From Streptomyces sp. NBC_00775 (GTDB taxonomy: Bacteria; Actinomycetota; Actinomycetes; Streptomycetales; Streptomycetaceae), in contig NZ_CP108938.1 in assembly GCF_036347135.1 (NCBI RefSeq), positions 1,612,001 through 1,676,000 on the forward strand: a stretch of 64,000 nucleotides of DNA. The letters run 5' to 3'. The position numbers and the translations under genes are program-made. Positions within the stretch are counted from its first letter, which is position 1. Each line of letters starts with the position of its first letter. Shown piece after piece: positions 43,295 to 53,333 of this stretch. A model generated the notes under the pieces. The model did no database searches, had not been told where the DNA came from, and saw only the letters and a program-made list of their open reading frames with translations.

Positions 43295-43982
43295 ACTCGG
43301 GGTCCGGGCGCGGTGCGTCCGGGTCCGGCAGCGCCTCGATGCGCTCGGCGAGCGCGATGCCGCCCGCCGCGTAGATCTCGCCGTCCCGGACGTAGCGGGC
43401 CAGGCGGCGTGGGATCCGTCCCTGGCCGTGGCCCCGGAAGCGGGCCGTCCCACTGGGGAGCAGGCCGTGTTCGGCGGCGTACGCCGTGACGAGCGAGGTC
43501 TCGTCCGTGGCGCGCTGCCCGCGGTACGGCGCGGCCAGTGCGTCGATGTCGCTGCCCACGTGGTGGGCGGCGTTCTTGTCGACGGTGGTGACGAGGACGC
43601 CGCCGGGGCGCAGGACGCGGGCGGCCTCGGCGACGACGGGGGCCGCGTCGTCCAGCAGATGCAGCAGCCAGATGACCGAGACAGCGTCGAACGAGCCGTC
43701 CGCGAAGGGGAGTTGGCGGGAGTCGGCACGGACAACGGCATCCGCCATCCGTGCCGCCGCCCTCCGCGCCATGCCGTGCGCCGCGTCGGCTGCCGTCACC
43801 CGCAGCCCCGGCCGTCCGGCCGCGAGGCGCCGCGTCACGATCCCGGTGCCGCAGGCGATGTCCAGCAGGGCGCGGGCGCTCTCGGGGACGAGGCCGAGGA
43901 CAGCGTCGGCGGCCGCCGCGGCCCGGGGTTCACCGCCCCGGGTCGCGTCGTACGCGTCGGCTTCCTTGTCGTAGTCCAGCAC
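43263..43982 (-). CDS. Class I SAM-dependent methyltransferase (UbiE/Methyltransf_11 type)
   Basis: 239 residues from GTG 43982. It begins 'VLDYDKEADAYDATRGG'. The SAM-binding motif I is 'LLDIACGTGIVTRRLA' near 44-59, followed by 'RVTAADAAHGMARRAAARM', 'VVRADSRQLPFADGSFDAVSVIWLLHLL' (split motifs II-III) and 'EAARVLRPGGVLVTTVDKNA'. The substrate is unknown. It starts five bases after the dehydratase gene stop on the same strand, and its 3' end runs 32 bases into the convergent DUF1579-like gene. Confidence 0.88.
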   Translation of the reverse strand: MLDYDKEADAYDATRGGEPRAAAAADAVLGLVPESARALLDIACGTGIVTRRLAAGRPGLRVTAADAAHGMARRAAARMADAVVRADSRQLPFADGSFDAVSVIWLLHLLDDAAPVVAEAARVLRPGGVLVTTVDKNAAHHVGSDIDALAAPYRGQRATDETSLVTAYAAEHGLLPSGTARFRGHGQGRIPRRLARYVRDGEIYAAGGIALAERIEALPDPDAPRPDPEFTLRAFRKAA

Positions 43983-43987
43983 GTGGG

Positions 43988-44293
43988 TCAGCGTGCCCCG
44001 TGTCCCGGGGCGAGTTCCTCCACCCTGCGGGCGAGGTTGAAGTCGAGTGCGGTGATGGCGCCGCCGACGCTGTGCGTGTTCACCGTGAGGGAGATGGTGT
44101 TGTAGCCGAGGGTGAGGTCCGAGTGGTGGTCCAGTTCCTCCTGGACCTGGGCGATGTGGACGACCATCGCGGTCGCCGCGAAGTGTGAGCCGAGCCGGTA
44201 GGAGCGGGCGAGCCGGTCGCCGTCCACCGACCATCCCGGCAGCTCCGCGAGCCGGTCCTCGATCTCCTTCTGCGACAACGGTTCGACGGCCAT
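43988..44293 (-). CDS. 4a-hydroxytetrahydrobiopterin (pterin-4a-carbinolamine) dehydratase
   Basis: 101 residues from ATG 44293. It is almost entirely the PCD domain: 'LAELPGWSVDGDRLARSY' at the start, and the signature 'EELDHHSDLTLGYNTISLTV' with its paired His and the downstream 'NTHSVGGAITALDFNLA'. The enzyme dehydrates 4a-hydroxy-tetrahydropterin to recycle the pterin cofactor of aromatic hydroxylases. No such hydroxylase lies in the window. It probably forms an operon with the methyltransferase that follows it. Confidence 0.93.
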   Translation of the reverse strand: MAVEPLSQKEIEDRLAELPGWSVDGDRLARSYRLGSHFAATAMVVHIAQVQEELDHHSDLTLGYNTISLTVNTHSVGGAITALDFNLARRVEELAPGHGAR

Positions 44294-44404
44294 GACCTCG
44301 CTCCTTTCGTCCGGTGGGGATGCGCGTGGGGGTACGGGTGGGGCTGTTCCTCAGCGTCCCACAGTCCCCCGGCCCCGGCCCCGCACCCGCCCGACGCCGG
44401 ATTC

Positions 44405-44502
44405 TCGCCCCCGCCGCCCCTACCCGTCCCATCCCTGGGGGCTGCGCCCCCAGACCCCCAAAAGATTGCGCAGTTCCCCGCGCCCCTTTTAGGGGCGCGG
44501 GG
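44405..44502 (+). repeat. Streptomyces intergenic repeat, copy 1 (with terminator hairpin)
   Basis: Bases 44405-44479 match the reverse complement of 45540-45618 with few differences. The unit has an internal hairpin (CTGGGGGC 44435-44442 with GCCCCCAG 44446-44453) and the block GCGCAGTTCCCC. It continues into CCCCGCGCCCC-TTTTA-GGGGCGCGGGG (44476-44502), an 11-base stem like the one after GH48 at 33946. It lies between the dehydratase start and the XRE gene stop, where it can end XRE transcription. Confidence 0.85.
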
Positions 44503-44516
44503 TCGGAAACAGCCGG

Positions 44517-45386
44517 TCAGGGCCGGCTCGCTGCGTTGATGTACGACTTGGTGGCGTCGGTGATGAAGTCGCGGCTGCTGTCAGGGTTGAGGGCCTGGGC
44601 TTGGAGGTGGTCGTACATCATGCTGTAGAACTGCACGTCGGACGGTTTCTCCAGGTAGAGATCGCTGGTGAACCGTTCCAGGCACACCACTACCTCGGGG
44701 CTGTCGGCGAAGCTCAGGATGAAGAACTGTCCTGTGAGGCCCGGGTGGGCGCCTACGGTGTAGGGAAGGACCTGCACGGTGATATGGGGCTCGGAGCCGA
44801 GTGTGTTCAGGTGCTCCAGTTGTTCGCGCATGATGGCGGGGCTGCCGACGACGCGGCGCAGTGCTGATTCGTCCAGGACGACCCACAGACGCAGCGGGCG
44901 GGCCGGGTCGTAGATCCGGTGCTGACGGCGTAGCCGCACCTTGAGGCGCGTGGCGGCCTGTTCGGCAGTGAGCTGCGGGATCGTTTCCTCGATGACGGCA
45001 TGGGCGTAGGCGGGGGTCTGCAGCAGGCCGGGGATCGCCATGGGCTCGTAGGCATGGATGATGGCGGCGTCCGTCTCCAAGGCGATATAGACGCTCTGGG
45101 GGATGTCGCCGTAGACGTTCCACCAACCCTGCTGTCCGGATTCCTTGGCCATCCGCGTGAGCGATTCGATGACCTGCGGGTCCGTGACTCCGTAGATCGC
45201 GCACAGATCGCGTACGTCGCGGGGGCTGATGGCGCGGCGGCCGTTCTCCAGGTGACTGATCTTGGGCTGGGAGACCATGAGTCTCTCGGCCACTTCCGCG
45301 CTCTTCAGCCCGCTGGCCTGACGGAGCCGGCGGAGCTCGGCTCCCAGACGGCGCTTTCTGACGGTGGGATTGCTGTTCGCAGCCAC
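44517..45386 (-). CDS. XRE-family regulator with DUF5753-type C-terminal domain
   Basis: 289 residues from GTG 45386. Residues 12-70 form a helix-turn-helix ('LRRLRQASGLKSAEVAERL', 'VSQPKISHLENGRRAISPRD'). The remainder is the DUF5753 (Scr1-type) domain: 'ALETDAAIIHAYEPMAIPGLLQT' over residues 105-127, 'YAHAVIEE', 'LWVVLDESALRRVVGSPAIM', 'ITVQVLPYTVGAHPGLTGQF' and 'SDLYLEKPSDVQFY'. Streptomyces has dozens of these, usually next to a short DUF397 gene; none is present here. It is flanked on both sides by copies of one intergenic repeat in inverted orientation. Confidence 0.93.
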   Translation of the reverse strand: MAANSNPTVRKRRLGAELRRLRQASGLKSAEVAERLMVSQPKISHLENGRRAISPRDVRDLCAIYGVTDPQVIESLTRMAKESGQQGWWNVYGDIPQSVYIALETDAAIIHAYEPMAIPGLLQTPAYAHAVIEETIPQLTAEQAATRLKVRLRRQHRIYDPARPLRLWVVLDESALRRVVGSPAIMREQLEHLNTLGSEPHITVQVLPYTVGAHPGLTGQFFILSFADSPEVVVCLERFTSDLYLEKPSDVQFYSMMYDHLQAQALNPDSSRDFITDATKSYINAASRP

Positions 45387-45539
45387 GGGCGGTGTACCTC
45401 CGGCTCCAAGTCATTGTTCCGGCCCGCAGATTGCCATGGAGCGGGGCTTGTTGATCAAGCGCCGTGCCGTCGTGTTCGTGGACAGCCGAAACGGACGGTT
45501 ACATTGGCAATTGCCGCACGGCTACTTACTCAGGGGCAC

Positions 45540-45618
45540 GGGGAACTGCGCAATCTTTCAAGCCGGGGTCCGGGGGCGCAGCCCCCAGGGATGGGACGGG
45601 TAGGGGCGGCGGGGGCGA
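45540..45618 (-). repeat. Streptomyces intergenic repeat, copy 2 (inverted)
   Basis: The reverse complement of this stretch matches 44405-44479, including the GCCCCCAG/CTGGGGGC hairpin and the block GCGCAGTTCCCC, with a short insertion before 'AAAGATTGCGC'. It lies between the ADP-ribosylglycohydrolase stop (45631) and the XRE gene start (45386). The remaining 45387-45539 holds the XRE upstream region without a recognisable operator. Confidence 0.85.
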
Positions 45619-45630
45619 AAAACCCGGCGG

Positions 45631-46761
45631 CTACCGGCGGACGCACTCCGTCGCGAAGTCATCCGCCAGCGCAGCGATCTGCGCACGCCCCTCCACCCGC
45701 TCCAGCCACTCCCCCGGCAGCCCATGGTCGCCATACCGCGCCCCCAGAAGGTTGCCGCAGATGGCCCCGGTCGAGTCGCTGTCGCCGGAGTGGTTGACGG
45801 AGAGGAGGAGGGCGTCGGCCACGCGGGGCCCGGCGAGGGCACAGTAGACCGCGATGGCCAGGGCCTCCTCGGCGATCCAGCCGGCACCGAGGCGCTCCAC
45901 CTTCCCGGCGCTCGGGTCACCCTCGTCGGCGAGGTCAAGGGCCCGCCGCAGCGCGACGGCGGTCTCCTCGTGCCCGGGGTACCGGGCGAGCAGCCGCAGA
46001 GCCCGCAGTACGGCGCTCTCGACGGACTCCCCGGCGACCAGGTGAACGACCATCGCGGCCAGCGCCCCGGCCGCGTAGTACCCGGTGGGATGGCCGTGGG
46101 TCATCTGGGCGCACCGCGCGGCGAGCCCGAACGCGAAGTCCTCCGAGGCGGGGGCGAGCCCGAAGGGTGCCGAGCGCATCACCGCACCGCAACCCTTGGA
46201 GTCGGGGTTCACCGCTCCCGGCGGACCGAGTGCCAGCATGGGGTCGGGGACGTGGTCCCGTTCGAGCCCGGAGAGGCAGGCGTTGCCGGGGGCGCGGCGG
46301 GCGTACAGCCAGGCCTGGGCCGCGAGACCGCCGGTGGGCCCGGCGTGGGCGCGAGAATCGTGGGCCGGTGCGCCGGCGGGCGCCGCGGCCGTCGCGCTCA
46401 CCTCGGGCCCCGGCCTCCGCTGTGTCTCCAGCCACCGCTCGTACGCCCAGCGCACCAGTCGCGGTGCCCCGCCGCCGATGCCCTTGCGGCGTTCTCGCGC
46501 GTGGGCCTGCCCGAGCCCTTCCACCGTGAACAGCGTCATCTGTGTGTCGTCGCTGACGCGCCCCACGACTCCGTCGCCGTCGGGGACCAGCCCGGTCACG
46601 CCCCGGGGTCCGTGCGCGGCGCGGATCCGGTCCAGGGAGGCGAACTCGATCGGATAGCCGAGCGCGTCCCCGATCGCCCCGCCCAGCAGACAGCCGCGTA
46701 CCCGTGCGCGGTAGACCGCCTCGGCCTCCCAGCCCAGGCGTCGGCTCCATACGTCGTTCAC
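45631..46761 (-). CDS. ADP-ribosylglycohydrolase (DraG/ARH) family protein
   Basis: 376 residues from GTG 46761. The two Mg-binding regions of the family are clear: 'GCLLGGAIGDALGYPIEF' and 'VSDDTQMTLFTVEGL' near the N-terminus, and 'LLSVNHSGDSDSTGAICGNLLGA' near residue 330. 'NPDSKGCGAVMRSAPFGL' and 'AARCAQMTHGHPTGYYAAG' complete the active-site ring. Members remove ADP-ribose from proteins or small molecules. A Pro/Ala-rich insert at about 120-145 is not part of the core fold. It diverges from the XRE regulator at 46829 across 67 bases. Confidence 0.93.
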   Translation of the reverse strand: MNDVWSRRLGWEAEAVYRARVRGCLLGGAIGDALGYPIEFASLDRIRAAHGPRGVTGLVPDGDGVVGRVSDDTQMTLFTVEGLGQAHARERRKGIGGGAPRLVRWAYERWLETQRRPGPEVSATAAAPAGAPAHDSRAHAGPTGGLAAQAWLYARRAPGNACLSGLERDHVPDPMLALGPPGAVNPDSKGCGAVMRSAPFGLAPASEDFAFGLAARCAQMTHGHPTGYYAAGALAAMVVHLVAGESVESAVLRALRLLARYPGHEETAVALRRALDLADEGDPSAGKVERLGAGWIAEEALAIAVYCALAGPRVADALLLSVNHSGDSDSTGAICGNLLGARYGDHGLPGEWLERVEGRAQIAALADDFATECVRR

Positions 46762-46828
46762 TCGCCGCTCCTCGACCTCGGTGACCGCCGCCAGACCGTC
46801 GTCACCGCTCCTCGACTACCGTCGTCGT

Positions 46829-47701
46829 ATGACGATTGTCGCGTCCGGAGCCGCCCGGTCCTCAACTGCCCCCACCCGCAAGGCCGCCGGCAAAGGTACC
46901 GGCGACGGTGTCGGCGAAGGGATCGGTCCGCTGCTGCGTGGCTGGCGGGAGCAGCGGCGGGTGAGCCAGTTGGAGCTGGCGCTGCGGGCGGACTCCTCGG
47001 CCCGGCACATCAGCTTCATCGAGACGGGCCGCTCCCGCCCCAGCGAGGAGATGGTGCTGCGCCTCGCCGAGCACCTCGACGTACCCGTCCGGGAACGCAA
47101 CGCGCTGCTGCTCGCGGCCGGTTATGCGCCGCACTTCAAGGAGACGCCGCTCGACGACCCGTCGATGGACGCCCTGCGCGAGGGCATGGAGCGCCTGATC
47201 CAGGGCTACGAGCCCTACCCGGCGCTGGTGGTCGACGCCACGTACAACGTCCTCGCCGCGAACCGGGGCATCGCCATGCTGCTGGACGGCATCCCCGAGT
47301 CGCTGCTCGCGCCGCCGCTGAACGCCATGCGGCTCACCCTCCACCCGGAGGGTCTGGCGCCGCGCATCCGCAACCTGCGCGCGTGGCGGGACCATCTGCT
47401 CGCCCAGATGGACCGTCAGATCGCCCTGCGCCGCTCGGAGCCGCTGCGCGCCCTGTACGAGGAGGTCGCGGCGTATCCGGTCCCGGACCCGGACCTGGCC
47501 CGGGACGACGAACCCCTGGGCCCTGTCCCCTACTTCGCGCTTCCGATGCAGATCGAGCACGAAGGCCGGGTCCTGTCGTTCATCTCGTCGATCTCGACCT
47601 TCAACACCCCGATGGACGTGACGGTGGCCGAGCTGGCCATCGAGACGTTCCTCCCCGCGGACCCGGCGACGGTCAAGTACCTTCAGTCACTGCTCTCCTG
47701 A
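46829..47701 (+). CDS. XRE-family regulator with MmyB-like ligand-binding domain
   Basis: 290 residues from ATG 46829 (no strong ribosome site). After a Gly/Lys-rich lead, residues 34-95 form the helix-turn-helix ('LLRGWREQRRVSQLELALRA', 'SARHISFIETGRSRPSEEMV'). The C-terminal part is the MmyB-like PAS-related domain: 'YEPYPALVVDATYNVLAANRG', 'MRLTLHPEGLAPRIRNL' and 'FISSISTFNTPMDVTVAELAI'. Such regulators often sense fatty-acid-like ligands and control neighbouring reductases. It diverges from the ADP-ribosylglycohydrolase gene. Confidence 0.92.
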   Translation: MTIVASGAARSSTAPTRKAAGKGTGDGVGEGIGPLLRGWREQRRVSQLELALRADSSARHISFIETGRSRPSEEMVLRLAEHLDVPVRERNALLLAAGYAPHFKETPLDDPSMDALREGMERLIQGYEPYPALVVDATYNVLAANRGIAMLLDGIPESLLAPPLNAMRLTLHPEGLAPRIRNLRAWRDHLLAQMDRQIALRRSEPLRALYEEVAAYPVPDPDLARDDEPLGPVPYFALPMQIEHEGRVLSFISSISTFNTPMDVTVAELAIETFLPADPATVKYLQSLLS

Positions 47702-47821
47702 GGGAACGTCAGACACCGTGCGGGATACGTCCGGGGTGAAAGCGGCTCGGCGGATTCTGTGAGGGTTGTGGGTGGGACATGACACACTGCTCGGGTACTT
47801 CGGCGCGTGGGGAGGCGTGGC

Positions 47822-48685
47822 GTGAGTGAGCGGCGGGCTGCGCCCACCGTGGGGCAGGTGGTGCTCGGGCGGCGGCTTCAGGAGTTGCGGGAGGCCGCGG
47901 GGCTGAAGCGGGAGGAGGCGGCCCGTGTGCTGCGGGTCGCCCCGGCGACCGTACGGCGCATGGAGATGGCCGAGGTCGCCCTCAAGATCCCGTACGTGCA
48001 GGTGCTGTTGACGACGTACGGCGTGGCCGACGACGAGGTGGGCGCCTTCGTCGCGCTGGCCGAGGAGGCGAACCAGCCGGGCTGGTGGCAGCGGTTCCAC
48101 GACGTGCTGCCGGAGTGGTTCAGCATGCACGTCAGCCTGGAGGGCGCCGCCCGGATGATCCGCTCGTACGAGCCGCACTTCATGCCCGGGCTGCTGCAGA
48201 CCGAGGACTACGCGCGGGCCGTGCTGGAGGCCGGGACGGTCGGGCAGACCGGTCCCGAGGCCATCGAGCGGCATGTGGCGCTGCGGATGAGCCGGCAGAA
48301 GCTGCTCACCCGCGAGAACCCGCCGCACCTCTGGGTGATCATGGACGAGACGGTGCTGCGCCGGCCCGTCAGCATCCACGCCTCGGTCATGCGCGACCAG
48401 ATCGACCGGCTCCTCGAAGCGAGCGAGCATGATCACATCACGCTCCAGGTCGCCGAGTTCGCGAACGGCCCGCACCCGGGGACGTACACGTCCTTCGCGC
48501 TGTTCCGCTTCGCGGAGCCCGAGCTGCCGGACATGGTCTACAGCGAGTACGTGACCGGTGCCCTGTATCTCGACTCACGCGCCGAGGTCGCCCTGCATCT
48601 GGAGGTCCTCGACCACATGTCGGCCCACGCGGCCTCCGCCCAGCGCACCAAAGAGATCCTCCGGGAGTTCCGCGAGAGCTTCTGA
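47822..48685 (+). CDS. XRE-family regulator with DUF5753-type domain
   Basis: 287 residues from GTG 47822, behind GGGGAGGCG; an earlier in-frame start at 47807 overlaps that site. Helix-turn-helix: 'LGRRLQELREAAGLKREEAA', 'VAPATVRRMEMAEVALK'. DUF5753 domain: 'SLEGAARMIRSYEPHFMPGLLQTEDYARAV' across residues 104-133, 'LWVIMDETVLRRPVSIHASVM' and 'ALYLDSRAEVALHLEVLDHM'. No DUF397 partner gene is present; instead a DUF574-type methyltransferase follows after 59 bases. Confidence 0.93.
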   Translation: MSERRAAPTVGQVVLGRRLQELREAAGLKREEAARVLRVAPATVRRMEMAEVALKIPYVQVLLTTYGVADDEVGAFVALAEEANQPGWWQRFHDVLPEWFSMHVSLEGAARMIRSYEPHFMPGLLQTEDYARAVLEAGTVGQTGPEAIERHVALRMSRQKLLTRENPPHLWVIMDETVLRRPVSIHASVMRDQIDRLLEASEHDHITLQVAEFANGPHPGTYTSFALFRFAEPELPDMVYSEYVTGALYLDSRAEVALHLEVLDHMSAHAASAQRTKEILREFRESF

Positions 48686-48744
48686 GAGGCCGCCCGAACA
48701 CGCCATCCGAACACGCCGCCCGAACACGACCGAGGAGCACGCGC

Positions 48745-49560
48745 ATGACCGGCAGTGAAGCCGCGCCCACCCGTATCGACACCAGTCGTCCCCATCCCGC
48801 CCGCGTCTACGACTGGTGGCTGGGCGGCAAGGACAACTACCCGGTCGACGAGGAGCTGGCCCGCAAGATCCTCGCCGCGGACGGAACGGCGGTGCGCGGG
48901 GCGCGCGCCAACCGCCGCTTCATGCACCGTGCGACGCGGACCGCCGCGCAGGCGGGGATACGCCAGTTCCTCGACATCGGTACGGGCATCCCGACCGAAC
49001 CCAATCTGCACCAGGTGGCCCAGCAGGTCGCACCGGACGCCAAGGTCGTGTACGCGGACAACGACCCGATCGTCCTGCGGCACGCGGAGGCGCTGCTGCA
49101 CGGCTCCGCCGAGGGCACCACCGACTACGTACACGCCGACGTCCGCGACCCCGAGACCATCCTGCGGCTGGCCGCCGGCTCCCTGGACCTCACCCGGCCC
49201 GTCGCCCTGTCGCTGGTCGCGCTCACCCACTACCTGGGTGACGCCACGGACGGAGACGATGTGTACGGCCTGATCAAGCGGTACGTCGAGGCGCTCGCCC
49301 CCGGCAGCCAGGTGGTGCTCACCCAGGTCACCTCCGACATCAGCCCCGAGGGTGTCGCGAAGGCCGCCGAGCTGTTCCGGCGCAGTGGCACTCCCTTCTT
49401 CCCGCGCACGCATGCCGAGTTCTCGCGTTTCTTCGACGGCCTGGAGCTCCAGGAGCCCGGCGTGGTCGCGGTCTCCGAGTGGCGTCCGGAGGCGGAGGAC
49501 CTGGCGGCCCAGGCGGAGGGCGCTGTCCCGGTGTTCGCGGGGGTCGGACTCAAGCGCTGA
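48745..49560 (+). CDS. SAM-dependent methyltransferase, DUF574 type
   Basis: 271 residues from ATG 48745, with CGAGGAG upstream. It shows the actinobacterial DUF574 pattern: 'RPHPARVYDWWLGGKDNYPVDEELA' over residues 14-38, 'RANRRFMHRATR', SAM-binding 'QFLDIGTGIPTEPNLHQVAQ', 'VVYADNDPIVLRHAEALL' and 'VALSLVALTHYLGD'. Members are numerous in Streptomyces and often sit beside DUF5753 regulators, as here; their substrates are unknown. It is in the same direction as the XRE gene and likely co-transcribed. Confidence 0.92.
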   Translation: MTGSEAAPTRIDTSRPHPARVYDWWLGGKDNYPVDEELARKILAADGTAVRGARANRRFMHRATRTAAQAGIRQFLDIGTGIPTEPNLHQVAQQVAPDAKVVYADNDPIVLRHAEALLHGSAEGTTDYVHADVRDPETILRLAAGSLDLTRPVALSLVALTHYLGDATDGDDVYGLIKRYVEALAPGSQVVLTQVTSDISPEGVAKAAELFRRSGTPFFPRTHAEFSRFFDGLELQEPGVVAVSEWRPEAEDLAAQAEGAVPVFAGVGLKR

Positions 49561-49594
49561 CCCGTACGGGTGCCGTGAGCGGGTGCGTTCCCCT

Positions 49595-49626
49595 GCTTGC
49601 CCCTAGCTTCGAGAGCATGGGCAAGC
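49595..49626. promoter_or_regulatory. Inverted repeat in the narG leader
   Basis: GCTTGCCC (49595-49602) and GGGCAAGC (49619-49626) are perfect complements separated by 16 bases, ending about 12 bases before the narG GTG, next to the ribosome site. It could be an operator or a leader hairpin that limits translation. The perfect palindrome CCCGTACGGG lies at 49561-49570 just upstream. Confidence 0.5.
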
Positions 49627-49638
49627 AAGGGAGCGCAC

Positions 49639-52600
49639 GTGAGCGACACGCGGATACCGCCCACCGAGCCGGGCGCCGTGCTGCTGCGCGCCGGGAAGTA
49701 CTTCCGGCCCGGTGCGGCGGCTCCCGATCTGCACAGCGTCCGGCTGACCGGCGGCCGTGAGGCGGACTCCTTCTACCGGGACCGCTGGAGCCACGACAAG
49801 GTCGTGAACTCCACGCACGGCGTCAACTGCACCGGCTCCTGTCGCTGGAAGGTGTACGTCAAGGACGGCATCATCACGTGGGAGACCCAGCAGACGGACT
49901 ATCCGTCGGTGGGCCCCGACCGCCCCGAGTACGAGCCGCGCGGCTGTCCTCGGGGCGCGGCGTTCTCCTGGTACACGTACTCGCCGACCCGGGTGCGCTA
50001 TCCGTACATCCGGGGGGTCCTCCTGGAGATGTACCGGGAGGCGCGGGGCCGCTTGCGGGACCCCGTGCTCGCCTGGGCGGACATCCAGGCCGACCCCGAG
50101 CGCCGCCGCCGCTACCAGCAGGCCCGCGGCAAGGGCGGTCTGGTGCGCGCCACCTGGGACGAGGCGGTCGAGATCGTCGCCGCCGCCCATGTCCACACGA
50201 TCAAGACGTACGGCCCCGACCGCATCGCCGGGTTCTCCCCCATCCCCGCGATGTCGATGGTGTCGCACGCCGCCGGCGCCCGTTTCATGGGCCTGATCGG
50301 CGCGCCGATGCTCTCCTTCTACGACTGGTACGCCGACCTGCCCGTCGCCTCCCCGCAGGTCTTCGGCGACCAGACCGACGTGCCGGAGTCGGGCGACTGG
50401 TGGGACGCCGCGTATCTGATGATGTGGGGCTCCAACGTCCCGGTGACCCGCACGCCCGACGCCCACTGGATGGCCGAGGCCCGCTATCGCGGCCAGAAGG
50501 TCGTGGTCGTCGCCCCCGACTACGCGGACAACGCCAAGTTCGCCGACGAGTGGCTGCATCCGCACCCCGGCACGGACGGCGCGCTCGCGCTGGCGATGGG
50601 GCATGTCGTCCTCAAGGAGTTCTTCGTCGACCGCGAGACGCCCTTCTTCGCGGACTACGTACGGAAGTTCACCGATCTGCCGTTCCTGGTGACCCTGACG
50701 GAGAAGGGCGGCGCGTACGTCCCCTCGAAGTTCCTGCGCGCCACCGATGTGGGCAAGTTCGGCGAGGGCGCCGCGTGGAAGACGGTGGTCCTGGACGCGG
50801 TGACCGGGCGGGCCGTCGTACCGAACGGTTCGCTGGGCTTTCGCTGGACCGAGTCCGGCAAGGGCAAGTGGAACCTCGAACTGGGCTCCATCCAGCCGTA
50901 TTTGAGCCTGTACGGCCATGAGGCCGCCGGCGGTGTCGAGGTGCTCCTCCCCCGCTTCGACACCGAGGGCGGCGAGCACGGCCAGGGGCGCGGCGACGTC
51001 GTACACCGTGGCGTTCCGGCGACACAGCTCGGCGGTGCGAAAGGCCCGCTGGTCACGACGGTCTTCGATCTGCTGCTCGCGCAGTACGGGGTGGGGCGGG
51101 AGGGGCTGCCCGGCCAGTGGCCTTCCTCGTACGAGGACGCGGAGACGCCCGGGACGCCCGCCTGGCAGGAGGTACACACGTCCGTACCGGCGGCCAAGTG
51201 CGTGAAAATCGCCAGGGAGTTCGCGCGGACGGCGGAGCAGTCGCAGGGCCGGTGCATGATCCTGATGGGCGCGGGGACCAACCACTGGTTCCATTCCGAG
51301 ACCATCTACCGGGCCTTTCTCGCACTGCTCCAGCTCACCGGCTGCCAGGGCCGCAACGGCGGCGGCTGGGCGCACTACGTCGGCCAGGAGAAGTGCCGCC
51401 CGGCCACCGGCTGGGCCACGCTGGCGGGCGCCGCCGACTGGAGCAGGCCGCCGCGGCAGATGATCGGCGCCGCGTACTGGTTCCTCAACACCGACCAGTG
51501 GCGCTACGACAAGTTCGGGGCCGATGTGCTCGCCTCCCCGCTCGGCGAGGGGCGGTTCAAGGGAATGACCGGCGCCGACTGCCTCGCGCTGTCGGCGCGT
51601 TCGGGGTGGATGCCGTCGTATCCGACGTTCGACCGCAACCCGCTGAAGCTGGGCGAGGTCTTCGGCGATCCGGTGGCGAACGTCGTGGCCGAACTCCGGT
51701 CGGGCACCCTGAAGTTCGCCTGTGAGGACCCGGACGCACCCGCGAACTGGCCGCGCGTACTGACCCTTTGGCGCGCCAACCTGCTCGGCTCCTCGGCGAA
51801 GGGCGCCGAGTACTTCACCAAGCACCTGCTGGGCACCCACTCGTCGCTGCGGGCCGAGGAGGCGGAGCCCGAGGTCCGGCCGAGGGATGTGACCTGGCGC
51901 GAGGAGGCCCCCGAGGGCAAGCTCGACCTGCTGCTCTCGCTGGACTTCCGGCAGACCTCCTCCACCCTCCTGTCGGACGTCGTGCTGCCCGCCGCGACCT
52001 GGTACGAGAAGCACGACCTGTCGACCACGGACATGCATCCGTACGTCCACTCCTTCACGCCGGCGGTGGACCCGCCGTGGCAGGCGCGCACCGACTTCGA
52101 CACGTTCAGGGCGCTGGCCGAGCGGCTGAGCGAACTCGCCGTGGACCACCTCGGCGTACGCAAGGACGTCGTCGCCACCGCGCTCCAGCACGACACTCCC
52201 GGCGAGACCGCGCAGCCGGGCGGGTTGGTGCTGGACTGGAAGCGCGGCGAGTGCGATCCCGTGCCCGGGAAGACGCTGCCGAACCTGGCGGTGGTGGAGC
52301 GGGACTACACGGCGATCGGGGCGAAGTTCGCGGCGCTCGGGCCGTTGGTGGAGAAGCTGGGCCTGCCCGCCAAGGGCATCGCGCTCAGGCCGGACGAGGA
52401 GGTCGAGCACCTCAAGGAGCTGAACGGTGTCGTACGCGGCGGACCCGCCGACGGACGTCCGGCGCTCGACACCGCTGTGAAGGCCGCGAACACGATCCTC
52501 GCGCTGTCCGGGACGACCAACGGGCGCCTGGCCACACAGGGCTTCCGCACGCTGGAGGCCCGCACGGGGCAGGAGATGGCGCATCTGTCCGCCGAGCACG

Positions 52601-53333
52601 AGGGCAAGCGGATCACGTACGCGGACACGCAGGCCGCGCCGGTGCCGGTGATCACCTCGCCGGAGTGGTCGGGCAGCGAGTCGGGCGGCCGCCGCTACAC
52701 GGCGTTCACCCTCAACACCGAGCACCTCAAGCCCTGGCACACCCTCACCGGGCGCCAGCACTTCTTCCTCGACCACGACTGGATCCATGAGCTGGGCGAG
52801 GCGCTGCCGGTGTACCGGCCGCCGCTCGACATGCACCGACTGTTCGGTGAGCCGCGCCTCGGAGTGGACGGACAAAGGGAAGTGACGGTCCGTTATCTCA
52901 CCCCGCACAACAAGTGGTCGATCCACTCCGAGTACCAGGACAACCTGTTCATGCTCTCGCTCTCGCGCGGCGGCCAGAACATCTGGATGTCCCCGCAGGA
53001 CGCGGACGCCATCGGTGTGAAGGACAACGACTGGATCGAGGCCGTCAACCGCAACGGCGTGGTCGTCGCCCGGGCCGTCGTCTCGCATCGGATGCCCGCC
53101 GGCACGGTCTATATGCACCACGCCCAGGAGCGCACGGTGGGCGTGCCGAAGACGGAGACCACCGGAATGCGCGGCGGCATCCACAACTCCCTGACCCGGC
53201 TGATCCTCAAACCGTCCCATCTCATCGGCGGCTACGCCCAGTTGTCGTGGGCCTTCAACTATCTGGGCCCGACGGGCAACCAGCGCGACGAGGTGACGGT
53301 CATCCGCCGCCGCAGTCAGGAGGTCGAGTACTG

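Noticed and set aside
49603..53220. Minus-strand open frame of 1205 codons opposite narG
   Set aside because: The opposite frame encodes an unmistakable NarG with all cofactor ligands; this translation has no recognisable motif.
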